From: Pseudomonas sp. PA15(2017)
GTDB lineage: Bacteria; Pseudomonadota; Gammaproteobacteria; Pseudomonadales; Pseudomonadaceae
Assembly: GCF_001945395.1 (NCBI RefSeq)
Contig: NZ_MSXV01000054.1
Coordinates: forward strand, 18,375-82,374
DNA: 64,000 nt
Direction of reading: 5' to 3'
Shown here one piece after another: positions 25,090-34,069 of the stretch. Under the pieces are notes generated by a model. That model made no database searches. It worked only from the letters and a program-made list of their open reading frames with translations, and was not told where the DNA came from. Both the position numbers and the translations under genes were made by a program. Within the stretch, counting starts at the first letter, position 1; each line of letters starts with the position of its first letter.

Positions 25090-26700
25090 TCACGCCCGCT
25101 CGTACCGCCAGGCCTGGGCCGTCCACTGCAGGCGGTCGGTGATCGCCAGGGCGTCGACGAAGGCGGCGTCATGGGACACCAGAATCAGCGCCCCGCGGAA
25201 GTCGCGCAGCAGGATTTCGACGGCCAGCAGCGAGTCGAGGTCGATATGGTTGTCGGGCTCGTCGAGCAGCAGCAGAGGCGCAGCCGATTCTCCGTCTATC
25301 ACCCCGGCCAGGGCCAACTTGAGGCGCTCACCGCCGCTGAGCTGGCGGCACGGCAGCACGGCACGCCGGGCATCGAGCCCCAGGTGAACCAGTCGCGTAC
25401 GGGCCAGTGCCTCGAGCAGCCCGGGGCTGCGGCGACGCAGGTGATCCAGCGCCGTTTCATCGCCCGGCAGGCAGGAAAGCTGCTGATCCAGATAGGCCAG
25501 CGGCACCTCGACCCGACACTCGCCGGCAACGGCGGCCAGCCGCCCGGCAAGCATCGCCAGCAGGCTCGACTTGCCACAACCGTTGGGCCCGCTGATGGCC
25601 AGCCGGCGCGGGCCGAACAACTCGATGTCCGGCAAGACGGCCCCTGAGTAGGGCGCCCGCACACCCCGCAGGCTGAGTACCCGCTTGCCCTCGGCCAGAC
25701 CATCAGCCTTGCCGTGCAGCTGGATGGCCTGGCCTTCGTCCACCCGCTGCGCCGCATCGCGCACGGCATCGTCGAGGTCGCGGCTAGCCGCTTGCAGGCG
25801 CTGCTGCAACCGCCCGGCGCTGGCCTCGCTGCGGCCCTTCTGGCGATCCAGCAGAATCTGCGCCTGATTGGCATGCCGTGCATCTCGACCGGCGCTGGCG
25901 GTACGGCGCTGCTGGCGTTGCTGCTGGGCCTGCAGTTCACGCTCGCCGCGTTTGCGTTCGCTACGGGCATGCGCCAGGGCCTGCTGGGCAGCGTGCTCAT
26001 CGCGTTGTCGCACCTCGCGGTAAAAACCATAGTTGCCGCCATACGTGCGCAGCCCGAGAGGCGACAACTCGACGATGCGCTGCATGCCCTCCAGCAACTC
26101 GCGATCGTGGCTGATCACCACCATGCCACCCGCCCACTGCTGCAGGCGCTGATAGAGGCGCAGCCGGCTGGCCCGATCAAGGTGGTTGCTGGGTTCGTCG
26201 AGAACCAGCAGGTCGGCATCGCCGAGAAATGCGCCGAGCAGCGCCACCCGCGTACGCTCACCACCGCTGAGCTGGGCGGCCGGGCCATGCAGAGCCAGAT
26301 GCGCCAAGCCGTCGTCTTGCAGCGCCAGATGCAAGCGCTCGGCGATGTCCCAGCGGCCTTCGAGCAGCTCGATATCGTTCTCCCCCATGCGCCCGTCGGT
26401 CACCCGACACAGCGCATCGTAAGGTGCCGCGAAACCCATCAGGTCGACGACGCGTGTGGTGTCGTCCACGTCGACAGCCTGGGGCAGATAGGCAACCCGA
26501 GCCTGCCGCACGATGCGCCCGGCGCTTGGCTGCAAGAGCCCAGCGAGCAGCCGGCCGAGCACGCTCTTGCCGGCACCGTTGCGCCCTACCAGGCCGGTGT
26601 GGCGGGCATCGAAGGTTTCGCTCAGCTCATCGAACAGTGGCTGGCCATCAGGGAAATGAAAGGACACGCGCTCGAGCGCGATAACAGGCGAGTTCGTCAT
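25090..26700 (-). CDS. ABC-F family ATPase
   Basis: A 536-residue soluble protein with two ABC ATPase domains and no membrane segments. The first has Walker A GLVGRNGAGKSVL, signature LSGGERTRVAL and Walker B LLVLDEPSNHLD. The second has GPNGCGKSSLL, LSGGERLKLAL and LLLLDEPDNHID. A charged Gln/Arg-rich helical linker (about residues 235-330) joins them. ABC-F proteins act on the ribosome and can rescue stalled ribosomes or protect from antibiotics. The specific member is not identified; the arrangement resembles the core Uup/YheS-like group more than dedicated resistance proteins. The ATG at 26700 is used. Confidence 0.92.
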   Translation of the reverse strand: MTNSPVIALERVSFHFPDGQPLFDELSETFDARHTGLVGRNGAGKSVLGRLLAGLLQPSAGRIVRQARVAYLPQAVDVDDTTRVVDLMGFAAPYDALCRVTDGRMGENDIELLEGRWDIAERLHLALQDDGLAHLALHGPAAQLSGGERTRVALLGAFLGDADLLVLDEPSNHLDRASRLRLYQRLQQWAGGMVVISHDRELLEGMQRIVELSPLGLRTYGGNYGFYREVRQRDEHAAQQALAHARSERKRGERELQAQQQRQQRRTASAGRDARHANQAQILLDRQKGRSEASAGRLQQRLQAASRDLDDAVRDAAQRVDEGQAIQLHGKADGLAEGKRVLSLRGVRAPYSGAVLPDIELFGPRRLAISGPNGCGKSSLLAMLAGRLAAVAGECRVEVPLAYLDQQLSCLPGDETALDHLRRRSPGLLEALARTRLVHLGLDARRAVLPCRQLSGGERLKLALAGVIDGESAAPLLLLDEPDNHIDLDSLLAVEILLRDFRGALILVSHDAAFVDALAITDRLQWTAQAWRYERA

Positions 26701-27049
26701 GAATGACTCCAGGCAATGCCGTGAAAACGCGCGGCACGAGGCCACGGCGGACGATCACAGGTCGTGCGAACACGACGGCATTACTGGCGCATTGGACGAA
26801 ACTCCGGCGGGGAATGGACGGTTAGGCTAACCCCAAGGACAGGCCGGGGCAACCGAGGCGATTGGTAAAAACCGAAAAAGCGCTGAAGGTGGCTTCACGG
26901 CAGAAGCGGACATCGTTGCTTTACTTGTGGGAACGGGCCATGCCCGTGATTTTTAGCGGGCATGGCCCGCTCCCACAGATAATCACCAGTCCATCCCACG
27001 AGAACGACCGGCCGCTTGCGCCACTTTCCGGCCAATGCGCCAACAGGCC
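26701..27049. repeat. Gap with REP palindrome
   Basis: This 349-bp gap holds one REP-type palindrome at 26927-26976 (GTGGGAACGGGCCATGCCC... GGGCATGGCCCGCTCCCAC, near-perfect over about 20 bp per arm). It is followed at 27008-27033 by a GGCCGCTTGCGCC segment like the one after the 23.3-kb repeat. The promoter of the ABC-F gene is expected at its left end. No gene is seen. Confidence 0.75.
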
Positions 27050-30000
27050 TCAGCTTTCTTCGCTATCGAGCAGCAGGTTTTCCAAGGCTTCGCGGTACTC
27101 GCCTGGCTCCTGCCACAGGCCGCGCTGCTGGGCTTCGAGCAGGCGTTCGATGATGTCCTGCAGGGCGCCGGGGTTGTGCTGCTGGATGAAATCGCGGGTG
27201 TCTCTGTCCATCAGGTAGGCGTCGGTGAGCAGGGCGTACTGGTGGTCGTCGACCAGCTCGCTGGTGGCGTCGAAGGCGAACAGGTAGTCGATGGTCGCGG
27301 CCAGTTCGAAGGCGCCCTTGTAGCCGTGGCGCTTCATGCCCTCTATCCACTTCGGGTTGGCCGCACGGGCGCGTACCACGCGGGCCAGTTCCTGCTTGAG
27401 GGTACGGATGCGCGGCGTGTCGGGCTGGCTGTTGTCGCCGAAGTAGCTGGCCGCCTTGCCCCCGCGCAAGGTTTCCACCGCCGCCAGCATGCCGCCCTGG
27501 AACTGGTAGTAATCGTTGGAATCGAGGATATCGTGCTCGCGGTTGTCCTGGTTGTGCAGCACCGCCTGCATGCGCTCCAGGCGCTCGGCGAACTGCTCGC
27601 GGGCCGGTGCGCCCTCGACGCCCTTGCCGTAGGCGTAGCCGCCCCAGTTCAGGTACACCTCGGCAAGATCCGCACGGTTTTCCCACAGGCGCTCTTCAAT
27701 GGCGTTCTGCACACCGGCCCCGTAGGCACCTGGCTTGGAGCCGAAAATCCGCCAGCCAGCCTGGCGCCGCGCCTGGTGTTCGTCCAACCCGCCATCCTGC
27801 AGCGCCAGGGCTTCTTCCCAGACCCGGGCGGACAGCGGGTTCATGTCCGGTGCTTCGTCGAGGTCGGCAACCGCCTGCACGGCGTCATCGAACAGGCGGA
27901 TCAGGTTGGCGAAGGCATCGCGGAAAAAGCCGGACACCCGCAGGGTCACGTCCACCCGCGGGCGACCGAGCTGCTCCAACGGCAGCACGTCGAAACGCTC
28001 GACCCGCCCGCTACCGGCCTGCCACACCGGGCGCACGCCCATCAGCGCCATGGCCTGGGCGATATCGTCGCCGCCGGTACGCATGGTCGCGGTGCCCCAT
28101 ACCGACAGGCCGAGCTGGCGCAGGTGGTCGCCTTCGTCCTGCAGGTGGCGTTCGAGCAGGCGATCGGCAGCTTGCACACCGAGGCGCCAGGCGGTGGGCG
28201 TGGGCAGGTTGCGCACGTCCACGGAGTAGAAGTTGCGTCCGGTGGGCAGCACGTCGGTGCGCCCGCGGCTCGGCGCACCACTGGGGCCGGAGGGCACGAA
28301 GCGGCCCTCGAGCGCGCTGAGCAGGCCGCGTATTTCAGCGTCACCGCAGGCGTCCAGCAGCGGGGCGATATGGCCGTGCAGACTGTGCAGCACGCGTTCG
28401 CTGAGCGGGCCAACCGACCCGGCCCCTTCGATCAACCGTAATCCGAGCAGCTCAAGGCGTTCGCGAGTATCCCCCACCGTGCGCCAGGGCTCATCGCCAA
28501 GGCTCACCAGTATTTCCGGCCGTGGGCCGGCCCAGGGCGCCGCCATGTCGCAATCGAGCGGATCGAAATCGAGTGCCAGGTCGCTGGCCAAGGCGCGCAG
28601 CAGGCTGGCATTGCCGCCCTGCCCGTCGCCACGCGGGATGCGCAGCAGCGCCAGCAGGGTGTCGCGGCGCAACGTGCCGGCTGGCGACTCGCCGAATACA
28701 TGCAGGCCGTCACGAATCTGCGATTCCTTGAGGTCGCACAGGTAGGCGTCGAGCTGCGGCAACCAGCTGGCAGGGTCGTCACCCTGCAGGCCCAGTTCCC
28801 GATCGAGGCTGGACTCGCGCACCTTCTGCAGGATCTCGCCACGCAGCTCGCTGGCGCGGCGCAGGTCGAGCTGGCTGGCGTCGTAGTATTCGTCGGCCAG
28901 GCGCTCCAGATCGCGCAGCGGGCCGTAGCTTTCGGCGCGGGTCAGCGGCGGCATCAGGTGGTCGATGATCACCGCCTGGGTGCGGCGCTTGGCCTGGGCG
29001 CCTTCGCCGGGGTCGTTGACGATGAACGGGTAGATGTTCGGCAGCGCACCGAGAATCGCCGTAGGCCAGCAGCTTTCGGAAAGCCCGACGCTCTTGCCCG
29101 GCAGCCATTCCAGGTTGCCGTGCTTGCCGACGTGGATCACCGCGTTGGCCCGGTAGACGTGGCGCATCCAGAAATAGAAGGCCAGGTAGCCGTGTGGCGG
29201 CACCAGGTCCGGGTCGTGGTAGACCGCCGCGGCATCGACCTGATAACCCCGGGCCGGCTGGATGCCGACGAAGGTCAGGCCGAAGCGCAGGCCGGCGATC
29301 ATCAGCCGACCCTCACGGAACATCGGGTCGCTTGCCGGCGAGCCCCAGCGCTCCAGCACCGCCTGGCGATTGGCCTCGGGTAGGGCCGCGAAGCAGCGCT
29401 GGTAGTCGTCCAGCGCCAGGCTCTGGGCGCAGGGCCGCAGGTCGAGATTGTCGAGGTCGTTGGTCACGCCGCCGAGCAGTTGGTGGATCAGCGCGGTGCC
29501 GCTGTCCGGCAGGCCCTCGACCGGATAGCCTTGGCTTTTCAGGGCGCGCAGGATATTCAGCGCCGCTGCCGGCGTATCCAGGCCGACCCCGTTGCCGATG
29601 CGGCCATCGCGGGTCGGGTAGTTGGCGAGCACCAGGGCAATGCGCTTATCCACAGTTAGCAGGCGCTGCAGGTCGGCCTGACGACGTGCCAGTTCGGCGA
29701 CGAAATCCATGCCGGGCAGGTGCGCGCGGTAACAGACCACATCGCTCTGGCTGCGCTCGCTGCGCCAGGCCAGGCCCTTGAAGCTGATCGGCCGAGTGAT
29801 CAGTCGGCCATCCAGCTCCGGCAGCGCGATATGCATGGCCAGGTCGCGAGGGCCGAGGCCCTGGGCGTTGCCTTGCCACTGCTCTTCGCTGTCCAGGGCG
29901 CAAAGCGCCTGCAGCACCGGCACGTCGCGGCGGAACGGACGCGCCTGGGGCGACTCCGGGTTGGACTGGGCGAAACCGGTGGTGTTGAGAATCACGCTGG

Positions 30001-30775
30001 CGCCCGCTTCATCGAGCCAGTCCTCCACCTGCGCCAGGCAGGCCGCCTCCTTGAGGCTGGCCACGGCGATGGGCAGCGGGTTGAGGCCCTGGGCCTGCAG
30101 GCGCTGGCAGAAGGTGTCGACGAACGCGGTGTTGGCGGCCTGCACATGGGTGCGATAGAACAGCAAGGCGGCAACCGGTGCATCCGCTTGCCAGTCGCCG
30201 CGCCAGTCCTGCAGCGAGATGTTGCCAAGACGCGGGTGGTAAAGGCCGACCCGCGGCAGGGCTTGCGGCGGCTGCCAGCCGTAGTCACGGCCCAGGTAAT
30301 GATCGGCGATGCACTGGAAGAACTGCCGCGCGTTATCCACACCGCCCTGGCGCAGGTACTGCCAGAGCCGCTCGGCGTCCTCGACGGCCACATTGCCCAG
30401 CCCGGTCAATTGGGGATCGGGACTGTCGTCGCCGGGCACCAGGATCAGCGTCTTGCCCTGCCCCGCCAGCTCCACCAAGCGCTGAATGCCGTAGCGCCAG
30501 TAGCTGACACCGCCGTGCACGGAAATCAGGATGACCTTGGCGTGCCTGAGCACCTGCTCGACGTAGAAATCCACCGAGGCGTTGTTGCTCAGCTGCGCCG
30601 GGCTGGCCAGGCGCAGGCTGGGGTAATCCTCGGGCAGGTGCCGGGCAACCTCGGCCAGCAGCGACAGGTGCGAATCACCGGTGCACAGCACCACCAGCTC
30701 GGCGGGCGTCTGGCCGAGGTCGGCGATGCTGTCGGCCGGCAGCGACTGGCCGGGCTGGGTACGCAGCAGGTGCAT
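27050..30775 (-). CDS. cobN: Cobaltochelatase large subunit CobN
   Basis: This 1241-residue subunit binds hydrogenobyrinic acid a,c-diamide and receives cobalt during aerobic vitamin B12 synthesis; the homologous ChlH inserts Mg. Family marks include ISVHGGVSYWRYG near the N-terminus, HVGKHGNLEWLPGKSVGLS, PFIVNDPGEGAQAKRR and, near the C-terminus, YYQFQGGMLAAVE and NPKWIEGMKRHGYKGAFEL. The length is typical. It lies 12 nt after cobW and is read from the B12-riboswitch-controlled promoter further right. ChlI/ChlD-like partner subunits are encoded at 20.9-22.6 kb. Confidence 0.96.
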   Translation of the reverse strand: MHLLRTQPGQSLPADSIADLGQTPAELVVLCTGDSHLSLLAEVARHLPEDYPSLRLASPAQLSNNASVDFYVEQVLRHAKVILISVHGGVSYWRYGIQRLVELAGQGKTLILVPGDDSPDPQLTGLGNVAVEDAERLWQYLRQGGVDNARQFFQCIADHYLGRDYGWQPPQALPRVGLYHPRLGNISLQDWRGDWQADAPVAALLFYRTHVQAANTAFVDTFCQRLQAQGLNPLPIAVASLKEAACLAQVEDWLDEAGASVILNTTGFAQSNPESPQARPFRRDVPVLQALCALDSEEQWQGNAQGLGPRDLAMHIALPELDGRLITRPISFKGLAWRSERSQSDVVCYRAHLPGMDFVAELARRQADLQRLLTVDKRIALVLANYPTRDGRIGNGVGLDTPAAALNILRALKSQGYPVEGLPDSGTALIHQLLGGVTNDLDNLDLRPCAQSLALDDYQRCFAALPEANRQAVLERWGSPASDPMFREGRLMIAGLRFGLTFVGIQPARGYQVDAAAVYHDPDLVPPHGYLAFYFWMRHVYRANAVIHVGKHGNLEWLPGKSVGLSESCWPTAILGALPNIYPFIVNDPGEGAQAKRRTQAVIIDHLMPPLTRAESYGPLRDLERLADEYYDASQLDLRRASELRGEILQKVRESSLDRELGLQGDDPASWLPQLDAYLCDLKESQIRDGLHVFGESPAGTLRRDTLLALLRIPRGDGQGGNASLLRALASDLALDFDPLDCDMAAPWAGPRPEILVSLGDEPWRTVGDTRERLELLGLRLIEGAGSVGPLSERVLHSLHGHIAPLLDACGDAEIRGLLSALEGRFVPSGPSGAPSRGRTDVLPTGRNFYSVDVRNLPTPTAWRLGVQAADRLLERHLQDEGDHLRQLGLSVWGTATMRTGGDDIAQAMALMGVRPVWQAGSGRVERFDVLPLEQLGRPRVDVTLRVSGFFRDAFANLIRLFDDAVQAVADLDEAPDMNPLSARVWEEALALQDGGLDEHQARRQAGWRIFGSKPGAYGAGVQNAIEERLWENRADLAEVYLNWGGYAYGKGVEGAPAREQFAERLERMQAVLHNQDNREHDILDSNDYYQFQGGMLAAVETLRGGKAASYFGDNSQPDTPRIRTLKQELARVVRARAANPKWIEGMKRHGYKGAFELAATIDYLFAFDATSELVDDHQYALLTDAYLMDRDTRDFIQQHNPGALQDIIERLLEAQQRGLWQEPGEYREALENLLLDSEES

Positions 30776-30787
30776 GACGGGCGCCGG

Positions 30788-31837
30788 TTACGCCAGCGCC
30801 GCTTTCAGCTCGGCGGCGATGGCGGTGTGATCCAGCTCCTGGCCGATCACGATCAGGCGGGTCACTCGTGCTTCGTCAGGCTTCCATGCACGGTCGAAAT
30901 GTTTGTCGAACCGCTGGCCGACGCCTTGCAGCAGCAGGCGCATGGGTTTGTTCGGCACGGCGACGAAGCCTTTCACGCGCAGAATGCCGTGTTTGCCGAC
31001 CACATCCTTCAGCGCAGCGAGTAGTCGCGCCTCGTCCGCTTCCGGTAGTTCCACGTGGAACGAGTCGAATTCGTCGTGATCGTGATCGTCGTCTTCATCG
31101 TCGTGGTGAGTGCGGCGGCCCTCGATATGCAGCTCGGTCTCGCTGTTCAGACCCAGCAGCACATTGAGTGGCAGCGAGCCGCCATGGGCCTCGACCACCT
31201 TCACCGCTGGCGGCAGCTCCTCGGCCACTTCGGCGCGCACGGCGGCCAACGCGTCGGCATCGAGCAGGTCGGCCTTGTTGAGGATCACCAGGTCGGCGCT
31301 GGCCAGTTGGTCGGCGAACAGCTCGTGCAGCGGCGACTCGTGGTCGAGATTGGGGTCGAGCTTGCGTTGGGCATCGACCTGATCCGGGAAGGCGGCGAAG
31401 GTGCCGGCTGCGACGGCCGGGCTGTCGACCACGGTGATCACCGCATCGACGGTGCAGGCGTTGCGGATTTCCGGCCAGTTGAAGGCCTGCACCAGTGGTT
31501 TGGGCAGGGCCAGGCCGCTGGTTTCGATGAGGATATGGTCGAGGTCGCCGCGACGCTCCACCAGCTCGCGCATCACCGGGAAGAACTCTTCCTGCACGGT
31601 GCAGCACAGGCAACCGTTGGCCAGCTCGAACACGCGGCCGTTGGCTTCTTCCTCGGTACAGCCGATGGAGCACTGCTTGAGGATCTCGCCGTCGATGCCC
31701 AGCTCGCCGAATTCATTGACGATCACCGCGATGCGCCGGCCCTCGGCGTTTTCCAGCATGTGGCGCAGCAAGGTGGTCTTACCGGCACCGAGAAAACCGG
31801 TGACGATGGTGACGGGAAGTTTGGCGAGCGTTTTCAT
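30788..31837 (-). CDS. cobW: CobW, G3E-family GTPase in cobalamin synthesis
   Basis: A 349-residue cobalt-chaperone-type GTPase. The P-loop GFLGAGKTTLLRHML is near residue 15-28. The CxCC metal motif is in ELANGCLCCTVQEEF. LNKADLLDAD supplies guanine specificity. A His/Asp-rich loop (THHDDEDDDHDHDEFD, about residue 245) could store or bind metal, and the CobW C-terminal domain follows. It would deliver cobalt to the CobN chelatase, whose gene follows by 12 nt. The unit is preceded by a cobalamin riboswitch on the same strand, so excess B12 should shut both genes off. Confidence 0.96.
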   Translation of the reverse strand: MKTLAKLPVTIVTGFLGAGKTTLLRHMLENAEGRRIAVIVNEFGELGIDGEILKQCSIGCTEEEANGRVFELANGCLCCTVQEEFFPVMRELVERRGDLDHILIETSGLALPKPLVQAFNWPEIRNACTVDAVITVVDSPAVAAGTFAAFPDQVDAQRKLDPNLDHESPLHELFADQLASADLVILNKADLLDADALAAVRAEVAEELPPAVKVVEAHGGSLPLNVLLGLNSETELHIEGRRTHHDDEDDDHDHDEFDSFHVELPEADEARLLAALKDVVGKHGILRVKGFVAVPNKPMRLLLQGVGQRFDKHFDRAWKPDEARVTRLIVIGQELDHTAIAAELKAALA

Positions 31838-31944
31838 GGAAGCCCCTGGCGTCTGGAGAAACGGCGAGCGGGCAATAGGATGGCAGGCGCGGGCAACCCC
31901 ATGCCGAGCATCACCGGATCACCCCGCCCGGTTGTCGAAAGCGT

Positions 31945-32100
31945 TATCGAGGCAGGTCTCCTGGCTGGCAGGTCATGGCGCGCGGCCGGCCTTCCCGGTT
32001 GCCCAGTGGCGATTGGCGACGCACTCGCTGCTTACAGTTGCGGGGGCAGCCACGGCGGTCCGTGTTCCCTCTTAGCTGCCTGATGACAAGCAGCACCTCG
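31945..32100 (-). ncRNA. Cobalamin riboswitch upstream of cobW-cobN
   Basis: Read on the minus strand, it contains the conserved blocks in order: GGTGCTGC, AAGAGGGAACACGG, the B12-box core CTGCCCCCGCAACTGTAAGC, GCCACTGGG, CCGGGAAGG and AGCCAGGAGACCTGCC. It ends about 108 nt before the cobW start. When adenosylcobalamin binds, expression of cobW and cobN should fall. Exact ends of the P1 helix are approximate. Confidence 0.95.
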
Positions 32101-32142
32101 AAAACGCAAGGCTACGCAGAGCCTGCCGTACGGTCAATCGCA

Positions 32143-32421
32143 AGGGTCTGTGGACGTTTCAACGCGACCGCGCCGGAGCCAGTTTTAGCGCGAGGCAAGG
32201 CACGAGGTGCGAAGTTTAGCTAGCTAAATGAGTCACCGAGAAACGCAGCATCGCGCTAAAACTGGCCCGGCCCTTCGGGTGGGGCCGCCTAGGTTGCGCG
32301 GGAAATCTCGCCATGCGTCGTTAGAGGAATTGAAAAGGGAGCGCCATTTCCTGCGTCCTCCGCCTAGCCTGGCGGGATTTCTCGCAGCAACACGGTTCGC
32401 GCTGGAACGTCCACAGACCCT
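32143..32421. mobile_element. MITE-like structured element between two riboswitches
   Basis: A 279-bp non-coding element bounded by 24-bp terminal inverted repeats (32143-32166 and 32398-32421, 22 of 24 matching, both containing GTCTGTGGACGTT or its complement). Inside are two further arms. One is a perfect 16-bp inverted repeat GCCAGTTTTAGCGCGA (32178-32193) / 32251-32266, itself centred on the palindrome TTTAGCTAGCTAAA. The other is an imperfect pair, GCGGGAAATCTCGCC (about 32298-32312) / GGCGGGATTTCTCGC (32371-32385). It would fold as a multi-arm cloverleaf. No coding frame or transposase is present. A target-site duplication was not evident. Confidence 0.7.
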
Positions 32422-32471
32422 ATACCTGCAACATATTGACGCACTTGCCGCTTCGTGGTGTTCTTGCCCGG

Positions 32472-32655
32472 TTGTTTCAGGTGTCTCACGCCGCCGTGCG
32501 TGAGGTGAAACGGGAAGCCGGTTCGAGTCCGGCGCTGCCCCCGCAACGGTAAGCGAATGCCAGGATCGTTTTGGCCACTGTGCGCATGCATGGGAAGGCC
32601 GATCCCCATCGCCGCAAGGTGATCATCGCGAGCCCGGAGACCGGCCTGGATCGTC
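32472..32655 (+). ncRNA. Cobalamin riboswitch upstream of cbtB-cbtA
   Basis: Plus-strand conserved blocks in order: CAGGTG, AAACGGGAAGCCGG, the core GCTGCCCCCGCAACGGTAAGC, GCCACTG, TGGGAAGG and GAGCCCGGAGACCGGCCTG. It ends about 100 nt before cbtB. It faces away from the first riboswitch, so both arms of the cobalt/B12 locus are B12-controlled. Confidence 0.95.
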
Positions 32656-32758
32656 TGTTTGGCAACCCGCGGTGGGCGGGCACGCGCCGATCGCTGCCTG
32701 CCTGTGCGGGCCGTCTCGCCGTGTTCTGCTGTGCCGTTTACCCCTGAGGTCTACGATC

Positions 32759-32944
32759 ATGTCCAGCAGCGTCATTTCCACCTCCAGCGTTTCCACATTG
32801 CCCCTCTCACAGCGCATCCTGCTTGCTGTCGGCAGCTGCGTGCTGGGCGCCGTGCTGATTTTCTTCGCCGGCTTCTCCCACGTCGAAGCCCTGCACAACG
32901 CCGCCCACGACACCCGCCACAGCGCCGCGTTTCCGTGCCACTGA
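32759..32944 (+). CDS. cbtB: CbtB, small cobalt transporter subunit
   Basis: A 61-residue protein with one hydrophobic segment (ILLAVGSCVLGAVLIFFAGF) and a histidine-rich C-terminus (HVEALHNAAHDTRHSAAF) that fits metal binding. CbtB works with CbtA, a predicted cobalt permease found with B12 riboswitches. It stands 7 nt before cbtA and about 100 nt after the riboswitch. A frame open upstream to 32672 overlaps the leader and is not used. Confidence 0.9.
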   Translation: MSSSVISTSSVSTLPLSQRILLAVGSCVLGAVLIFFAGFSHVEALHNAAHDTRHSAAFPCH

Positions 32945-32951
32945 GGGCTTC

Positions 32952-33665
32952 GTGATGATCAAGCGTATTGCCCAGACCGCCGGCTTCGCCGGCCTGCTCG
33001 CCGCCATCGTGCTGACCCTGCTGCAGAGCCTGTGGGTCACCCCACTGATCCTGCAGGCGGAAGGCTTCGAGGTTGCGGAGTCTGCCGCCATCGAACACAG
33101 CCATGATGCCACCGCTACCCACGACCATGGCGCGAGCGGCCGTAGCCACGACGGCGAAGCCTGGGCGCCGGAAGACGGCTGGCAGCGGCTGCTATCCACA
33201 GGCCTGAGCAATCTGGTCGTCGCTGTCGGCTTCGCGCTGATGCTCGCCGGCCTGTTCACCCTGCGCGCCCCGGAAAAAACCTGGCAGGGCCTGCTCTGGG
33301 GCCTGGCCGGCGTCGCCACCTTCGTCCTGGCGCCCGCCAGCGGCCTGCCGCCGGAGCTGCCGGGCACCGCCGCAGCGGAACTGCTGCTGCGCCAGTACTG
33401 GTGGATCGGCGCGGCCGCTTCGACCGCTGCGGGCCTGGCGCTACTAGCGTTTGGCAGCAATGCACTGCTGCGTATTCTCGGTGTGGCGATTCTCGCCTTG
33501 CCGCACCTGCTCGGCGCGCCGCAGCCCGAGGTGCATGAAAGCCTGGCGCCCGAGGCGCTGGAGCATCAGTTCATTCTCGCCTCGCTGCTGACCAACGCTG
33601 CGTTCTGGGCGGCGCTGGGCCTGGCTGCCGCTTGGTTCCACGGCCGTGGGCGCCGGCAGCAGTGA
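32952..33665 (+). CDS. cbtA: CbtA, cobalt transporter membrane subunit
   Basis: A 237-residue protein with about five membrane segments and a His-rich first loop (EHSHDATATHDHGASGRSHDGE, residues about 48-70). Family members are predicted cobalt importers under B12-riboswitch control; the reverse position of two prolines and Ala/Leu-rich helices fits. It follows cbtB by 7 nt and overlaps the next gene by 4 nt (GTGA), so the genes are translationally coupled. Start MMIKRIAQ at 32952. Confidence 0.92.
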   Translation: MMIKRIAQTAGFAGLLAAIVLTLLQSLWVTPLILQAEGFEVAESAAIEHSHDATATHDHGASGRSHDGEAWAPEDGWQRLLSTGLSNLVVAVGFALMLAGLFTLRAPEKTWQGLLWGLAGVATFVLAPASGLPPELPGTAAAELLLRQYWWIGAAASTAAGLALLAFGSNALLRILGVAILALPHLLGAPQPEVHESLAPEALEHQFILASLLTNAAFWAALGLAAAWFHGRGRRQQ

Positions 33666-34069
33666 GTGAGCGGCCTGCTCTCGTCGCCGGCCTGGGTTGC
33701 CGGCGCGAGTGCTCGCTCGAAGAGTTGCTGAGCCTGCTCGACAACACGCTGGCTGAGCATGGCTCGAGCACTGCCGAGCTGACAGCCCTGGCCAGCAGCG
33801 ACCACAAGGCTGACGAGCCAGGCTTGCAGCAACTGGCTGCCCAGCTGAACCTGCCGATCCACTTCCTGCCCGCCGAGGTGCTGGCGGGTTACCATGGGCG
33901 CTTGAGCCAGACCTCGGCCATCGCCCAGCGTATCACCGGCAGCCCGAGCGTTGCCGAAGCCAGCGCCCTGGCCCTGGTCGAACAGCTGAGCGACCGACCC
34001 GCTCGCCTGTGGATAACCAAGCGCAAGAGCGCCAACGCAACACTGGCCGTTGCCCGCAGCGATCCGTAG
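33662..34069 (+). CDS. cobE: CobE / CbiG C-terminal-like cobalamin synthesis protein
   Basis: A 135-residue protein: ALVAGLGCRRECSLEELLSLLD is the start typical of CobE and the C-terminal domain of CbiG, which is found in most B12 synthesis loci; its exact step in the aerobic pathway is not settled. LAGYHGRLSQTSAIAQRITGSPSVAEASALA is also characteristic. A GTG start at 33662 overlaps the cbtA stop by 4 nt; an ATG further upstream (33632) would overlap more. The stop codon TAG lies within a dispersed repeat (see 34066-34182). Confidence 0.9.
   Translation: MSERPALVAGLGCRRECSLEELLSLLDNTLAEHGSSTAELTALASSDHKADEPGLQQLAAQLNLPIHFLPAEVLAGYHGRLSQTSAIAQRITGSPSVAEASALALVEQLSDRPARLWITKRKSANATLAVARSDP

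Noticed and set aside
31860..33000. CRISPR array or tRNA in the large cobW-cbtB gap
   Set aside because: The repeats are inverted, not evenly spaced direct repeats, and no tRNA fold is seen; the gap is explained by two riboswitches and the MITE-like element.
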